Shown here: positions 27,277 through 36,434 of the stretch, in pieces | Layout: each line of letters opens with the position of its first letter | Numbering within the stretch: position 1 is the stretch's first letter | From: Paracoccus tegillarcae | Lineage (GTDB): Bacteria; Pseudomonadota; Alphaproteobacteria; Rhodobacterales; Rhodobacteraceae | DNA: 64,000 nt | Assembly: GCF_002847305.1 (NCBI RefSeq) | Contig: NZ_CP025408.1 | Location: forward strand, 1,447,001-1,511,000 | Direction of reading: 5' to 3' | Made by a program: the position numbers and the translations under genes | Notes under the pieces: model-generated | Database searches by the model: none | Seen by the model: only the letters and a program-made list of their open reading frames with translations | Told to the model about the DNA's origin: nothing

Positions 27277-28691
27277 CGTGCGGCTATCCTGTCGGTGATT
27301 TCTGTAGTTGGCGCGGGCAGATCGTTCACGATTGCGGCCAGCGGCGCAAGGGCGGGATGCGCCAGATTGCGCCCGATATAGCCCCACACGCGCGGCATGA
27401 ATGCAAGATAGCGCAACTTGCCATCGCGCAGCGCCAGCCGCGCGAATATCCCCATGATCCGCAGGTTACGCTGCGCACCCAACAACGCATAGGCAGCGCG
27501 GAAACGCCGGGCATCCGCCCCTGTTGCCGCGATGTAGCGGTCGATCATCGCGGTCTCGATGGCTGGATCAACGTCGCGCCGCGCATCCTGCAATGCCGAG
27601 ACCAGATCATAGGCCGGATGCGCCGCCACCGCGTCCTGGAAATCCAGCAGGCCCAGCGGATCCTCACCGCGCCAGATCAGGTTTTCGGCGTGAAAATCGC
27701 GCAACGACAGCACCGGCGCTACGTCTGCACATAACTGCGCATGCAGATCGCGGATCAGCCCGGAAATGGCCTGTGCGGGTGCAGGGTCTGTCCCTGCTGC
27801 CTGCGGATACCATTCCGCGAAAAGACCGACCTGATGGGCCAGTTCCGGCCCGTCCAGTGCCATCACATCCGGCGGCGCGTGGCGGTGCAGATCAATCAGC
27901 AGATCCGTGATCCGCTCATAGATTGGCCGGGCCAGTGCCGGATCACGTTCCAGCACCCGTGCGACCAGATCATCGCCCAGATCCTGCATCAGCAGCAGCC
28001 CCGCAGGCGGGTCCTGCGCCAAGATCTGCGGCGCAAGCAAATCGCGCTGCCGCAGCCAGGCGGTCATGGTCAGATAGGCGGCGGTGCTGCCGGGCGGTGA
28101 GTCATCCATCAATACGGCGCTGTCTGCGTCACGCGACAGCCGGAAATAGCGCCGAGCCGAGGCGTCCCCGGCCAATGGCACGGCGCGCGCATCGTCCCAG
28201 CCTGCCTGATGCAGGAACCCGGCGCGCTGGACCGCCCTGGCAATGTCGGGCCAGTCCTCGGTCTGCCCATGCAAGGAAATATGACGCAATCCGGGCTCAT
28301 CTGCCTGCGCGATCCGCAGCCACAGCGCGCCTGCTGGCGCCTCGCCCATGCGATCGGGCCATTCGATCAGCACCACGCTGTCGGCCATCGCGTCATCCAG
28401 CCCCAGTTCTTCCAATTCCGACACATCGCCAAGTCGATACAGGTCCGCGTGCCAGATTTCGGTGCCCGACGGATCGTCATATGTCTGGACCAGAGTAAAG
28501 GTCGGGCTGGGCACGTCCTCGACCAGATCACCCTGACGAGCCTGAATAAAGGCGCGGGCGAAATGCGTCTTGCCGGCGCCGACCGGCCCATCCAGCAGGA
28601 TCGCCTGACCGGGCCGCAGCATCGCGGCCAGCATCCGGGCAAGGGCAGAGGTCATCGCCTCATCGGCGGTCAGATCGGCAAGCAGTGTCAT
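27264..28691 (-). CDS. tsaE: Bifunctional TsaE ATPase / AmgK-type aminoglycan sugar kinase fusion
   Basis: One 475-residue reading frame joins two families. Residues 1-150 are TsaE, the ATPase needed for N6-threonylcarbamoyladenosine in tRNA, with Walker A GPVGAGKT (35-42), PSPTFTLVQTY and HADLYRL. Residues about 165-475 are an aminoglycoside-phosphotransferase-fold kinase with the nucleotide loop AGDASARRYFRL, catalytic LRDFHAENLIW (Asp332) and metal site LLDFQDA (Asp350). They resemble AmgK, the anomeric MurNAc/GlcNAc kinase, which fits the murU-like gene that follows. No stop or frameshift lies between the halves. The start is the first ATG that yields the TsaE N-terminus. A separate-gene state is common in related bacteria. 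Confidence 0.9.
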   Translation of the reverse strand: MTLLADLTADEAMTSALARMLAAMLRPGQAILLDGPVGAGKTHFARAFIQARQGDLVEDVPSPTFTLVQTYDDPSGTEIWHADLYRLGDVSELEELGLDDAMADSVVLIEWPDRMGEAPAGALWLRIAQADEPGLRHISLHGQTEDWPDIARAVQRAGFLHQAGWDDARAVPLAGDASARRYFRLSRDADSAVLMDDSPPGSTAAYLTMTAWLRQRDLLAPQILAQDPPAGLLLMQDLGDDLVARVLERDPALARPIYERITDLLIDLHRHAPPDVMALDGPELAHQVGLFAEWYPQAAGTDPAPAQAISGLIRDLHAQLCADVAPVLSLRDFHAENLIWRGEDPLGLLDFQDAVAAHPAYDLVSALQDARRDVDPAIETAMIDRYIAATGADARRFRAAYALLGAQRNLRIMGIFARLALRDGKLRYLAFMPRVWGYIGRNLAHPALAPLAAIVNDLPAPTTEITDRIAARCNA

Positions 28692-28803
28692 GGATGAGGT
28701 TCTAGCCGCTGTCGCGCGCCGGGGGAATGGGCGCGCGGCAATGTCAGATGCAGGGATCGGGAAATCTGCTATTCTGATGCCGAAACAATCAAGAAAGCAC
28801 GCC

Positions 28804-29403
28804 ATGCGCCTGAGCGCCCTTGCCCTGACCACCGCCTTGCTGGCCAGCCCAGCCCTTGCAACGCAGGAATATATCCTGCCGACGCTGTTTGATGTGACCG
28901 GGGTGGCCGATGATGATGTGCTGAACATTCGCCAGCAACCCTCGCCGTCATCGCAGATCATCGGCCGGTTCGCCCCCGATCAGACCGGGATCGAGGTGGT
29001 CGACCAACGCAACGGCTGGGCGCTGGTCAATACGGCCGAGCAAAGCGGCTGGGCCTCGATGCGCTATCTGACCTATCGCACGGATGTCTGGCAGGCGGGT
29101 CAGCTGCCCGCATTCACCTGCGCCGGAACCGAGCCTTTCTGGGGTCTGCGGCGTGAGGACGGCGACCTGGTGCTGGATGGGGTGGACCTGCCGGAAACCA
29201 GTTATCCGCTGCAATCGGTGCTGGGCGGCGATGTGTTCCGCGATCCATCGCGGGCCTTGCTGGCCGAGGGGCTGACCGTCAGCATCATGCCGCAGCAATG
29301 TTCGGATGGCATGTCGGATCGTCGATACGGTCTGCGCGGCCATATTATTCGACACGGCGCCGAGCCTCGGCTGTTTCAGGGCTGCTGTACGATCCAGCCC
29401 TGA
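28804..29403 (+). CDS. Secreted SH3-domain protein with a COG3650-like C-terminal domain
   Basis: The 199-residue product has a signal peptide (ALLASPALA, cleavage near residue 20), a bacterial SH3 domain (about 35-95, with LNIRQQPSPSS and GWASMRYL), and a C-terminal domain with the pattern CAGTEPFWGL ... QQCSDGMSDRRYG ... GCC. That Cys-rich pattern is like COG3650-type lipoprotein or membrane domains. The function is unknown, but the location suggests a periplasmic, perhaps peptidoglycan-linked, protein. It is divergent from the tsaE-amgK gene, starting 112 bases away. The ATG at 28804 was chosen because it starts the signal peptide. Confidence 0.8.
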   Translation: MRLSALALTTALLASPALATQEYILPTLFDVTGVADDDVLNIRQQPSPSSQIIGRFAPDQTGIEVVDQRNGWALVNTAEQSGWASMRYLTYRTDVWQAGQLPAFTCAGTEPFWGLRREDGDLVLDGVDLPETSYPLQSVLGGDVFRDPSRALLAEGLTVSIMPQQCSDGMSDRRYGLRGHIIRHGAEPRLFQGCCTIQP

Positions 29404-29551
29404 CGACAGCCCTGCAGTCCGCACCGGCCCCGCGATCCCGCCGCAGATAAAACGCCGCGAACGACGTTGCGCGCGGCCCAAGGCGCACCTACTTTCATCT
29501 GGTCGCGCTTTGCGATAGATGCCGCCGCTTGCGGAAGAAGGAACCCCCAAG

Positions 29552-30574
29552 ATGGGCTATAAGGTCGTTGTCGTCGGTGCCACGGGCAATGTGGGCCGTG
29601 AAATGCTGAACATCCTCGCCGAACGCGAATTTCCCGTGGATGAAATCGTCGCGCTGGCCAGCCGCCGCAGTCTGGGGACCGAGGTCAGCTTTGGCGAACG
29701 CGATCTGAAAATTCAGGATATCGACAGCTTTGACTTTTCGGGCTGGGATATCGCGCTGTTTGCCATCGGCTCGGACGCAACCAAGAAATACGCGCCGGCC
29801 GCCGCCAAGGCAGGCTGCGTGGTGATCGATAACAGCTCGCTCTACCGCTATGATCCCGACGTGCCGCTGATCGTGCCCGAGGTGAACCCGGACGCCATCG
29901 CGGGCTATGCCAAAAAGAACATCATCGCCAATCCCAACTGTTCGACCGCGCAGATGGTCGTGGCGCTGAAGCCGCTGCATGACCGGGCCCGGATCAAGCG
30001 CGTTGTCGTCTCGACCTATCAATCGGTCAGCGGCGCCGGCAAGGACGCCATGGACGAACTGTGGAACCAGACCAAGGGCATGTATGTGCCGGGCCAAGAG
30101 GTTGCACCCAACGTCTTTCCCAAGCAAATGGCCTTCAACGTGATCCCGCAGATCGACAGCTTCATGGAAGACGGCACCACCCGCGAAGAGTGGAAGATGG
30201 TGGCCGAGACCAAGAAGATCATGGACGCCAAGATCAAGGTCACGGCGACCTGCGTGCGCGTGCCGGTCTTTGTCGGCCATTCCGAGGCCATCAATGTCGA
30301 GTTCGAGGATTTCCTGGATGAGGATGAAGCACGCGACATCCTGCGCGAGGCACCGGGCATTCTGGTCGTCGATAAGCGCGAAACAGGCGGCTATATCACG
30401 CCCGTCGACAGCGTTGGCGAGTTTGCCACCTATGTCAGCCGCATCCGGCAGGATTCGACCATCGAAAACGGCCTGAACATCTGGGTCGTCGCCGATAACC
30501 TGCGCAAAGGCGCGGCCTTGAACGCAGTGCAGATTGCAGAACTGCTGGGCAGCCGCTTTCTGAAAAAGGGCTAA
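29552..30574 (+). CDS. asd: Aspartate-semialdehyde dehydrogenase
   Basis: The enzyme reduces L-aspartyl phosphate to aspartate semialdehyde for lysine, threonine, methionine and diaminopimelate synthesis. The 340-residue product has the NADP-binding VVVGATGNVGREML, the catalytic Cys130 in ANPNCSTAQ, and the substrate motif VSTYQSVSGAGKDAMDEL. The GTGFAT-like C-terminal region SVGEFATYVSRIRQD and the end NAVQIAELL are typical. I chose the ATG at 29552 (MGYKVVVVGA), preceded by GAAGGAA. It is followed six bases later by the DedA gene. Confidence 0.97.
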   Translation: MGYKVVVVGATGNVGREMLNILAEREFPVDEIVALASRRSLGTEVSFGERDLKIQDIDSFDFSGWDIALFAIGSDATKKYAPAAAKAGCVVIDNSSLYRYDPDVPLIVPEVNPDAIAGYAKKNIIANPNCSTAQMVVALKPLHDRARIKRVVVSTYQSVSGAGKDAMDELWNQTKGMYVPGQEVAPNVFPKQMAFNVIPQIDSFMEDGTTREEWKMVAETKKIMDAKIKVTATCVRVPVFVGHSEAINVEFEDFLDEDEARDILREAPGILVVDKRETGGYITPVDSVGEFATYVSRIRQDSTIENGLNIWVVADNLRKGAALNAVQIAELLGSRFLKKG

Positions 30575-30580
30575 GGACCG

Positions 30581-31180
30581 GTGTTCGACTGGATCACGGA
30601 CCTGATGCAGGGCGGCGGGGCCTGGGCCATTGCCGCCCTGATGTTTCTGGAAAACGTCTTTCCGCCGATCCCCTCCGAACTGATCATGCCGCTGGCCGGC
30701 TTCAATGCCGCGCGCGGCGCAACACCGCTGTGGCTGGCCATTCTGGCCGGCGGGGCCGGATCGCTGGCCGGTGCGTATTTCTGGTATCTGATCGGTCGCG
30801 GCTTTGGCGCGGAACGCCTGCGCCGTCTGGTCAAGCGCCATGGCCGCTGGCTGACGGTTACGCCATCCGAGATCGACCGGGCGCAGGACTGGTTCGCCCG
30901 CCACGGTGGCCGCGCGGTCTTTCTGGGCCGCTTTGTTCCGACGATCCGCACGTTCATCTCGGTGCCCGCCGGGCTTGCCCGGATGTCGACCCTGCCATTT
31001 CTGCTGTATTCCGCCGCCGGCAGCTTGATCTGGAGCGGTGTCCTGGCCACCGCGGGCTATCTGCTGGAGGGCGGCTATCAGTCGGTCGCGCATCTGATGA
31101 ACCCGATCTCGACCCTCGTGGTGGTGGGGCTGATCACGCTGTATATCTGGCGCGTCATCACCTACGATCCCTCACGTTAA
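30581..31180 (+). CDS. DedA family inner-membrane protein
   Basis: DedA proteins are SNARE-associated-domain membrane proteins that act as lipid (undecaprenyl phosphate or phosphatidylethanolamine) flippases in some bacteria. The 199-residue product has ENVFPPIPSELIMPLAGF, the G-x-x-x-G LAGAYFWYLIGRGFG helix and the essential GRFVPTIRTFISVPAGLARM segment, plus a C-terminal membrane helix. It starts at GTG (30581); AAGG overlaps the asd stop and serves as the ribosome site. It is probably co-transcribed with asd. Confidence 0.93.
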   Translation: MFDWITDLMQGGGAWAIAALMFLENVFPPIPSELIMPLAGFNAARGATPLWLAILAGGAGSLAGAYFWYLIGRGFGAERLRRLVKRHGRWLTVTPSEIDRAQDWFARHGGRAVFLGRFVPTIRTFISVPAGLARMSTLPFLLYSAAGSLIWSGVLATAGYLLEGGYQSVAHLMNPISTLVVVGLITLYIWRVITYDPSR

Positions 31181-31270
31181 GGACAACTTCGCGCGACTTG
31201 TCCTGTGCAGCGGCTTGCCATGATGGTCCGGCTCGTCAAGACTGCCGGCACCCTATCATCGGAGCCCGGC

Positions 31271-32899
31271 ATGAAATCTGTGACCTTCGCCCTGACGCTG
31301 ACCTGCCTCTGGCCCGTTTCTGAGGCATTGGCCGACCGGATCGATCTCAACGCCCCGGCCAGCAGCGCCACCGTCTATCCTGACGGGGCAAGCGTCACCC
31401 GCATCGTCGAATTCAGCGCCCCCGCCGGGCAGCACCAGTTGGTTATCCCCGACATGCCTGCGGGCACAGACCCCGCCGCGCTGCGGATCAAGGCCGAGGA
31501 CGTCACCCTTGGCTCGGTCGAGCTGCAATCCGCCCGCAACCTGCCTGACCACGCAACCCAGCCGCCCGCCATCACGGCGGCGCAGGCTTCGCTGCGCGAG
31601 GCCCATGATGCCGTGCGACAATTCGACCGCAGCCAGCAGGCACTGGCCACACGCGCCGAGGCGTTGCGCCAGCGCGCCCAGATCACCCGCGACCTGCTGC
31701 AGGGTGACAGTCGCCTGCCCGCCGATGAGATCCCTGAAACGGTCGAGCGCATGGGCGCGCTGATCGAGGATTTGCTGGCGCAGGCCGACGAACAGGATCA
31801 CCAGATCGCCATGCGCGAACCGGACCGCCAGCCGCTGCTGGAGGCGATTGACCGTGCCGAGGCCGAACTGGCCGCGCTGCGAGAGGACAGCAGCAACCAC
31901 GAGACGCTGATCCTGACGGTCGAGGCCACCGGTCAACCGGCACAGATCGCGATCACCGGCTTTACCAACGCCGCAGGCTGGCAGCCCGATTACGAGTTGC
32001 GCCTTGATCGTCAGGCCGACAGCCTGACCATGCAGCGCGGCGTAACCGTCTGGCAATCCAGCGGTGAGGACTGGTCAGACGTGCAGCTGACCCTGTCCAC
32101 AGCCCGCCCGCAATCGCGCACGGACCCGACCCATGTGCCATCCTGGATGCCCCGGTTCGGGCGACCCGATGCTACGGAAGACATGGTCATGGCCGAGGAA
32201 TTTTCAGCAGCCGACGCCCAGAGGGGTGCCAACCTCGAGATGGCCGCCGCGCCCATCGGAGCGGCCAAGATGTCGCGCATGGGGATCACGGTGGTCTATG
32301 ATTATCCGGGCCGGGTCACAGTCCGCGATCAGGCCGATTCACTGCGCCTGACGCTGGACGAAAAGCAACTGACCCCCGATGTCATGGCCGAGGCCGCACC
32401 GCGCTATGATGACAGTGCCTATCTGATCGCTGAATCCGTCAATGCCACCGGAGAACCGATCCTGCCCGGCGCCGTTACCCTTTATGCCGACGGCGCGCTG
32501 GTGGGCCGCAGCCAGATAGGGCTGGTTGCGGATGGCGACAAGCTGCGCTTTGGCTTTGGTCCGATCGACGGGCTGCGGGCGGAAATCCGTCTGCCCGAAG
32601 AGATCGCGGGCGAGGACGGCTTTATCCGCCGATCGAACACCATGCATGAGACGGCGACGCTGATTGTCGAAAACCTGACCGATGAAGAATGGCCGCTGCG
32701 TGTCGTCGACCGCATCCCGGTATCGCGTCAGGAAGACCTGCGGATCGAATGGTCGGCAGAGCCTGAGCCGACCGCGACAGACCCGGATGGCCGGCGCGGC
32801 GTTCTGTATTGGGAATCGCCCATCGCGCCGGGACAGACGCAGGAAATCGTGCTGACCACCGACTTGCGCTGGCCAGACGATAACGAGCTGCTGCGCTAA
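31271..32899 (+). CDS. Mucoidy inhibitor MuiA-like DUF4139 protein
   Basis: The 542-residue secreted protein has a signal peptide ending near SEALA (residue 21), an N-terminal DUF4140 domain with ATVYPDGASVTRIVEF, a coiled-coil middle with repeated ALATRAEALRQRAQITRD-type heptads, and a long DUF4139 beta domain (about 220-542) containing FTNAAGWQPDYELRL, LSTARPQ and LRFGFGPIDGL. Such proteins are named from mucoidy suppression in Shigella; their biochemistry is unknown. I chose the ATG at 31271 with GGAG upstream, which starts the signal peptide. Confidence 0.85.
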   Translation: MKSVTFALTLTCLWPVSEALADRIDLNAPASSATVYPDGASVTRIVEFSAPAGQHQLVIPDMPAGTDPAALRIKAEDVTLGSVELQSARNLPDHATQPPAITAAQASLREAHDAVRQFDRSQQALATRAEALRQRAQITRDLLQGDSRLPADEIPETVERMGALIEDLLAQADEQDHQIAMREPDRQPLLEAIDRAEAELAALREDSSNHETLILTVEATGQPAQIAITGFTNAAGWQPDYELRLDRQADSLTMQRGVTVWQSSGEDWSDVQLTLSTARPQSRTDPTHVPSWMPRFGRPDATEDMVMAEEFSAADAQRGANLEMAAAPIGAAKMSRMGITVVYDYPGRVTVRDQADSLRLTLDEKQLTPDVMAEAAPRYDDSAYLIAESVNATGEPILPGAVTLYADGALVGRSQIGLVADGDKLRFGFGPIDGLRAEIRLPEEIAGEDGFIRRSNTMHETATLIVENLTDEEWPLRVVDRIPVSRQEDLRIEWSAEPEPTATDPDGRRGVLYWESPIAPGQTQEIVLTTDLRWPDDNELLR

Positions 32900-32903
32900 G
32901 GAT

Positions 32904-32949
32904 TGTCAGGCCGTCCGGGTTTTGGTTTCACCATCTGGACCGCCTGACA
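32904..32949. terminator. Inverted repeat between convergent muiA-like and carbonic anhydrase genes
   Basis: TGTCAGGCCGTCC (32904-32916) pairs with GGACCGCCTGACA (32937-32949) with a single mismatch in 13 positions and a 20-base, T-rich loop. It lies five bases after the stop of the rightward gene and before the stop of the leftward one. Confidence 0.65.
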
Positions 32950-32977
32950 GCACGCCCATGCAGCGCGTCGACGCCGT

Positions 32978-33625
32978 TCAGACCTCGGAAAACGCTCCCG
33001 CGCCATCAACCTGCACCAGCGTGCCGTCCGAGATGTTGTGCACCATGCCGTGCAGCGACAACTCGCCACTTTCCACCGCCGCGCGAACGAAGGGAAAGGT
33101 CATCAGGTTTTCCAGCGAAACCAGCACCGCCTCACGTTCCAGCGCACTGACCTGTTGGTCCTCGGGCAGATCCTTGACCCGGTCGTAGCCGGGGCGCAGG
33201 ATATCCATCCAGCGGCCAACAAAGCTGGTCTTCTCGTCCAGTTCGGGGGCATGACCCGCGCACATCGCGTGGCAGCCAGCCACGCCACCGCATTTCGTGT
33301 GTCCCATGATGATCAGATGCGCGACCTTGAGCGACGTCACGGCGAATTCCAGCGCAGCCGAGGTGCCGTGCTGCTGGCCATCGGGCTGAAATGGCGGCAC
33401 CAGATTGGCGATATTGCGGTGAATAAAGAACTCACCCGAATCTGCGCCAAAGATACCGCTGACATGCACCCGCGAGTCACAGCAGGAAATCATCATGGCC
33501 CGTGGACGCTGTCCCTCTTCGGCCAGTCGGTGGTACCAGGCGCGGTTCTCGGTAAAGGTGGTGGCCCTCCAACCGTGATAGCGCTGAACCAGATATTTCG
33601 GCAGTGGGCGTGCAATGGTGGTCAT
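32978..33625 (-). CDS. Beta-class carbonic anhydrase
   Basis: The enzyme interconverts CO2 and bicarbonate. The 215-residue product has the zinc motif ISCCDSRV (Cys48 with the Asp50-Arg52 dyad), GHTKCGG (His109, Cys112), and the conserved FIHRNIANLV. Length is typical of bacterial beta-type enzymes. A GAGGAC ribosome site lies just upstream of the ATG at 33625. It is divergent from a small unknown gene and convergent with the MuiA-like gene. Confidence 0.95.
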   Translation of the reverse strand: MTTIARPLPKYLVQRYHGWRATTFTENRAWYHRLAEEGQRPRAMMISCCDSRVHVSGIFGADSGEFFIHRNIANLVPPFQPDGQQHGTSAALEFAVTSLKVAHLIIMGHTKCGGVAGCHAMCAGHAPELDEKTSFVGRWMDILRPGYDRVKDLPEDQQVSALEREAVLVSLENLMTFPFVRAAVESGELSLHGMVHNISDGTLVQVDGAGAFSEV

Positions 33626-33774
33626 GACGTCCTCGGTCTGATCTGTTTTCCTGCGCCGTGATAGACACAGTTTTCGAAAAATTCGAGAGGTTTCTTTCAG
33701 CGCGTGTAACCGTTTGTTCAGCCATTGCAGTCAATCTGCACGGACGTGTGGGGACACGAATGTTGGAGGTTTAA

Positions 33775-34152
33775 ATGGCGCAGGTAACTGCATTGGCTGT
33801 CGATGAGGCCATTCAGGTCGACGCAAGGCGCGTCGGCGATATTGTAAATGAACTGGGTGAGCATGCCGCCCAGAATGTCATCGGACTGGCGCTTGAACAG
33901 ATGGCGGTGCTGCTGACGGATGTTGACGCATCGCTGGACGCAGACCGCCTGGCCGATGCCGTTCAACAGGCAGAGCGTCTGTCACGGCTGGCGTGGCAGG
34001 TCGGGCTGTCGTCGCTGGCAGGTGTCGCGGTCGATCTGGCCTCATGTGCCGAGCGCCGTGATCTTGCGTCACTCAGGGCGGTGCAGGCGCGCTTGGCGCG
34101 CGTTGGCAATCTGTCGCTGACAGAAGTCTGGGAATGCGATGGCGGGCGGTAG
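33775..34152 (+). CDS. Small helical protein of unknown function
   Basis: The 125-residue product is predicted to be nearly all alpha-helical, with repeated Ala/Leu/Arg patterns and the phrases LGEHAAQNVIGLALEQMAVLL and AERLSRLAWQVGLSSLAGVAVDLASCAERRDL. The four-helix layout recalls histidine-phosphotransfer proteins, but I find no suitably placed HxxKG motif, so the likeness may be structural only. GGAGG six bases before the ATG supports translation, and codon use matches the neighbours. It is divergent from carbonic anhydrase and 68 bases before the M17 peptidase gene. I do not recognise the family. Confidence 0.75.
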   Translation: MAQVTALAVDEAIQVDARRVGDIVNELGEHAAQNVIGLALEQMAVLLTDVDASLDADRLADAVQQAERLSRLAWQVGLSSLAGVAVDLASCAERRDLASLRAVQARLARVGNLSLTEVWECDGGR

Positions 34153-34220
34153 ATACGGGGATTGGCTTGCGAGGCCGGGTGGGCACGTTGTAGTCTGGCG
34201 CCCGACAAACCAATCAGGAA

Positions 34221-35603
34221 ATGACCGCTATGCTGCCGGAATTCGCTGCAAACGCTGACGATGCTCTGCCCTTGTGGCTGGTTGCCAGGAACGGCCCTGT
34301 TCCAGAGGAAGCAGCGGGTGATTGGGTCAAAGCCAGCGGATTTTCTGGCAAGGCAGGCCAGATCTGCCTGCTGCCGGATGCCAAGGGCGGACTGCGCGGT
34401 GCGCTGTTCGGCATGGGTGATTCCGCGCAATCAAAGCGCGGCAGGTTTGTCATGGCTCGCGCCGCAAGCGGATTGCCCGCCGGCGACTGGCGCCTGGCTG
34501 ACCTGCCTGAGGGGCTTGATCCAGACGAGGCCGCCCTGGGCTGGCTGCTCGCGCATTACAGCTTTGACAGATACAAGGCCGGTGGCGGGGCCAAAGCACG
34601 GCTTGTGGCGCCCAAAGGGATCGATATTGACCGCCTGCAGGCCATCGCATCGGGCGAGTTCCTGACCCGCGATCTGATCAATACCCCGGCCAATGACATG
34701 GGCCCCGATGCGCTGGAACAGGCCGCGCGCGATCTGGCCGCCGAAATCGGCGCGGACATTGCCGTGACCAAGGGCGATGCGCTGATCAGTGAGAACTTCC
34801 CGCTGATACATGCGGTTGGCCGGGCCGGCGCGCAGCAGCCCAGATTGATCGACATGACCATTGGCGACAGCGGTCCAACGCTGGTTCTGGTCGGCAAGGG
34901 CGTGTGTTTCGACACCGGCGGCCTGAACCTCAAGCCGGGCGCCTCTATGGGCATCATGAAAAAGGATATGGGCGGTGCGGCAACCGTGCTGGGTCTGGTC
35001 AAGATGCTGGCCTTGACCGGCGCGACGGACCGGATGCGGCTGCGGGTGCTGATCCCGGCGGTCGAAAACGCGGTCGCGGGCAACGCTTTCCGCCCCGGCG
35101 ATGTGCTGACCAGCCGCAAGGGCCTGACGGTCGAGATCAACAACACCGATGCCGAGGGCCGTCTGGTTCTGGCCGACGCACTGACCCTGGCGGCGGAAAG
35201 CGCGCCGGATCTGCTGATCAGCTATGCCACGCTGACAGGGGCCGCGCGGGTGGCGCTTGGTCCCGATATTCCACCGTTTTATTGCGACGATGATGCCACC
35301 GCGACGGCGCTGCAATCAGCGGCGATGGACGTGGCCGACCCGCTGTGGCGCATGCCCTTCTGGGACCCTTATGAGCCGATGATCGAACCCGACATTGCCG
35401 ATGTGGACAATGCGCCGGGGGGCGGCATGGCCGGATCGATCACCGCCGCGCTGTTCCTGCGCCGTTTCGCGCAGGGCGCGGGCCGCTATGTGCATCTGGA
35501 TATCTATGGGTGGCAGCCAAAACCCGCGCCGGGCCGTCCGAAAGGCGGCGTCGGGCAGGGCGCGCGGGCCTTGCTGGCCGCTTTGCCAGAGGTTCTGGGA
35601 TGA
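34221..35603 (+). CDS. Leucyl aminopeptidase family (M17) metallopeptidase
   Basis: The 460-residue product is an M17 aminopeptidase. The metal and substrate core is intact: GKGVCFDTGGLNLKPG, MKKDMGGAA, the family signature NTDAEGRLVLADAL, and the C-terminal GGVGQGARALL region. It would cleave N-terminal residues from peptides in the cytoplasm, probably as a hexamer. It resembles the shorter alphaproteobacterial branch rather than E. coli PepA. A second in-frame ATG at 34230 with AGGA ten bases upstream may be the true start. Its TGA overlaps the NlpC/P60 start by four bases (ATGA). Confidence 0.93.
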   Translation: MTAMLPEFAANADDALPLWLVARNGPVPEEAAGDWVKASGFSGKAGQICLLPDAKGGLRGALFGMGDSAQSKRGRFVMARAASGLPAGDWRLADLPEGLDPDEAALGWLLAHYSFDRYKAGGGAKARLVAPKGIDIDRLQAIASGEFLTRDLINTPANDMGPDALEQAARDLAAEIGADIAVTKGDALISENFPLIHAVGRAGAQQPRLIDMTIGDSGPTLVLVGKGVCFDTGGLNLKPGASMGIMKKDMGGAATVLGLVKMLALTGATDRMRLRVLIPAVENAVAGNAFRPGDVLTSRKGLTVEINNTDAEGRLVLADALTLAAESAPDLLISYATLTGAARVALGPDIPPFYCDDDATATALQSAAMDVADPLWRMPFWDPYEPMIEPDIADVDNAPGGGMAGSITAALFLRRFAQGAGRYVHLDIYGWQPKPAPGRPKGGVGQGARALLAALPEVLG

Positions 35604-36424
35604 GCGATCCGCGACTGACCCCTGCGACCGACCGCGTGGCGCTGTCCAGCCTGCGCGGCACGCTGGATCGTCCTGACTATACCGATGGCAAGCTGATGCG
35701 CGTGGCGGTGCCCCTGGCCGAACTGTGCCGCACGCCCGCCGGGGCCCGCGACCGACAGCTGAACTTTGGCGCTGACGTAACGGTCATCGACGAGGGCGGC
35801 GAGGATGGCTGGGTCTTTGTTCAGGCCATGGCCGATGGCTATTGCGGCTGGACGACCGGCGGCGCGCTGTCGGATCAGCGCCCGCCGCTGACACATCGCG
35901 TCTGCGCCCCGGCGACGCATCTTTACCCTGCCGCGAACATGAAGCTGCATCAGTATTTCGCGCTATCTATCGGCGCGCAGCTTGCGGTCGACGGCTTCGA
36001 GGGCAGTTTCGCCCGACTGGCCACCGGCGGCTATGTGCCCGTACAGCACATCACCGATCAGTTGGAGACCGACCCGGTTGCCGTCGCCCTGCGCTTGCTT
36101 GGCACGCCCTATCTTTGGGGCGGCAACAGCGATTGGGGGATTGATTGCTCCGGTCTTGTGCAGGTCGCGTTTGCGGCCTGTGGCATCGCCTGTCCCGGTG
36201 ATACGGACCTGCAGCGCGACGCGGGTCGGGCGGTCGACGGCGCGCCGCAGCCCGGCGATCTGCTGTTCTGGCCCGGCCATGTGTCGATGGTGATCGACGA
36301 GGAAAACATGGTTCATGCGAACGGCCACGCGATGGCAGTAACGATTGAGAATATCGAGGCCGCCAAGGCCCGTATCGAGGCCGCTGGCGAGGGGCCGCTT
36401 CAGGGCGCGCGGCGGTTTTCCTGA
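35600..36424 (+). CDS. NlpC/P60 cysteine peptidase with N-terminal SH3-like domain
   Basis: The 274-residue product has an N-terminal SH3-like region (about 30-155, with two similar GYCGWTTGGAL and GYVPVQHITDQL ends) and a C-terminal NlpC/P60 domain with DCSGLVQ (Cys183), GHVSMV (His227) and a following VHANGHAM His. These enzymes cut peptidoglycan cross-link peptides, usually gamma-D-Glu to diaminopimelate. No signal peptide is visible, so a cytoplasmic role in recycling imported muropeptides, coupled to the M17 aminopeptidase by the overlap, is plausible but inferred. Confidence 0.92.
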   Translation: MSDPRLTPATDRVALSSLRGTLDRPDYTDGKLMRVAVPLAELCRTPAGARDRQLNFGADVTVIDEGGEDGWVFVQAMADGYCGWTTGGALSDQRPPLTHRVCAPATHLYPAANMKLHQYFALSIGAQLAVDGFEGSFARLATGGYVPVQHITDQLETDPVAVALRLLGTPYLWGGNSDWGIDCSGLVQVAFAACGIACPGDTDLQRDAGRAVDGAPQPGDLLFWPGHVSMVIDEENMVHANGHAMAVTIENIEAAKARIEAAGEGPLQGARRFS

Positions 36425-36434
36425 CGCGGCGTAG

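Noticed and set aside
29495..31093. A 532-codon open frame antisense to asd and the DedA gene
   Set aside because: Both sense genes have full family motifs; the antisense product is compositionally a shadow.
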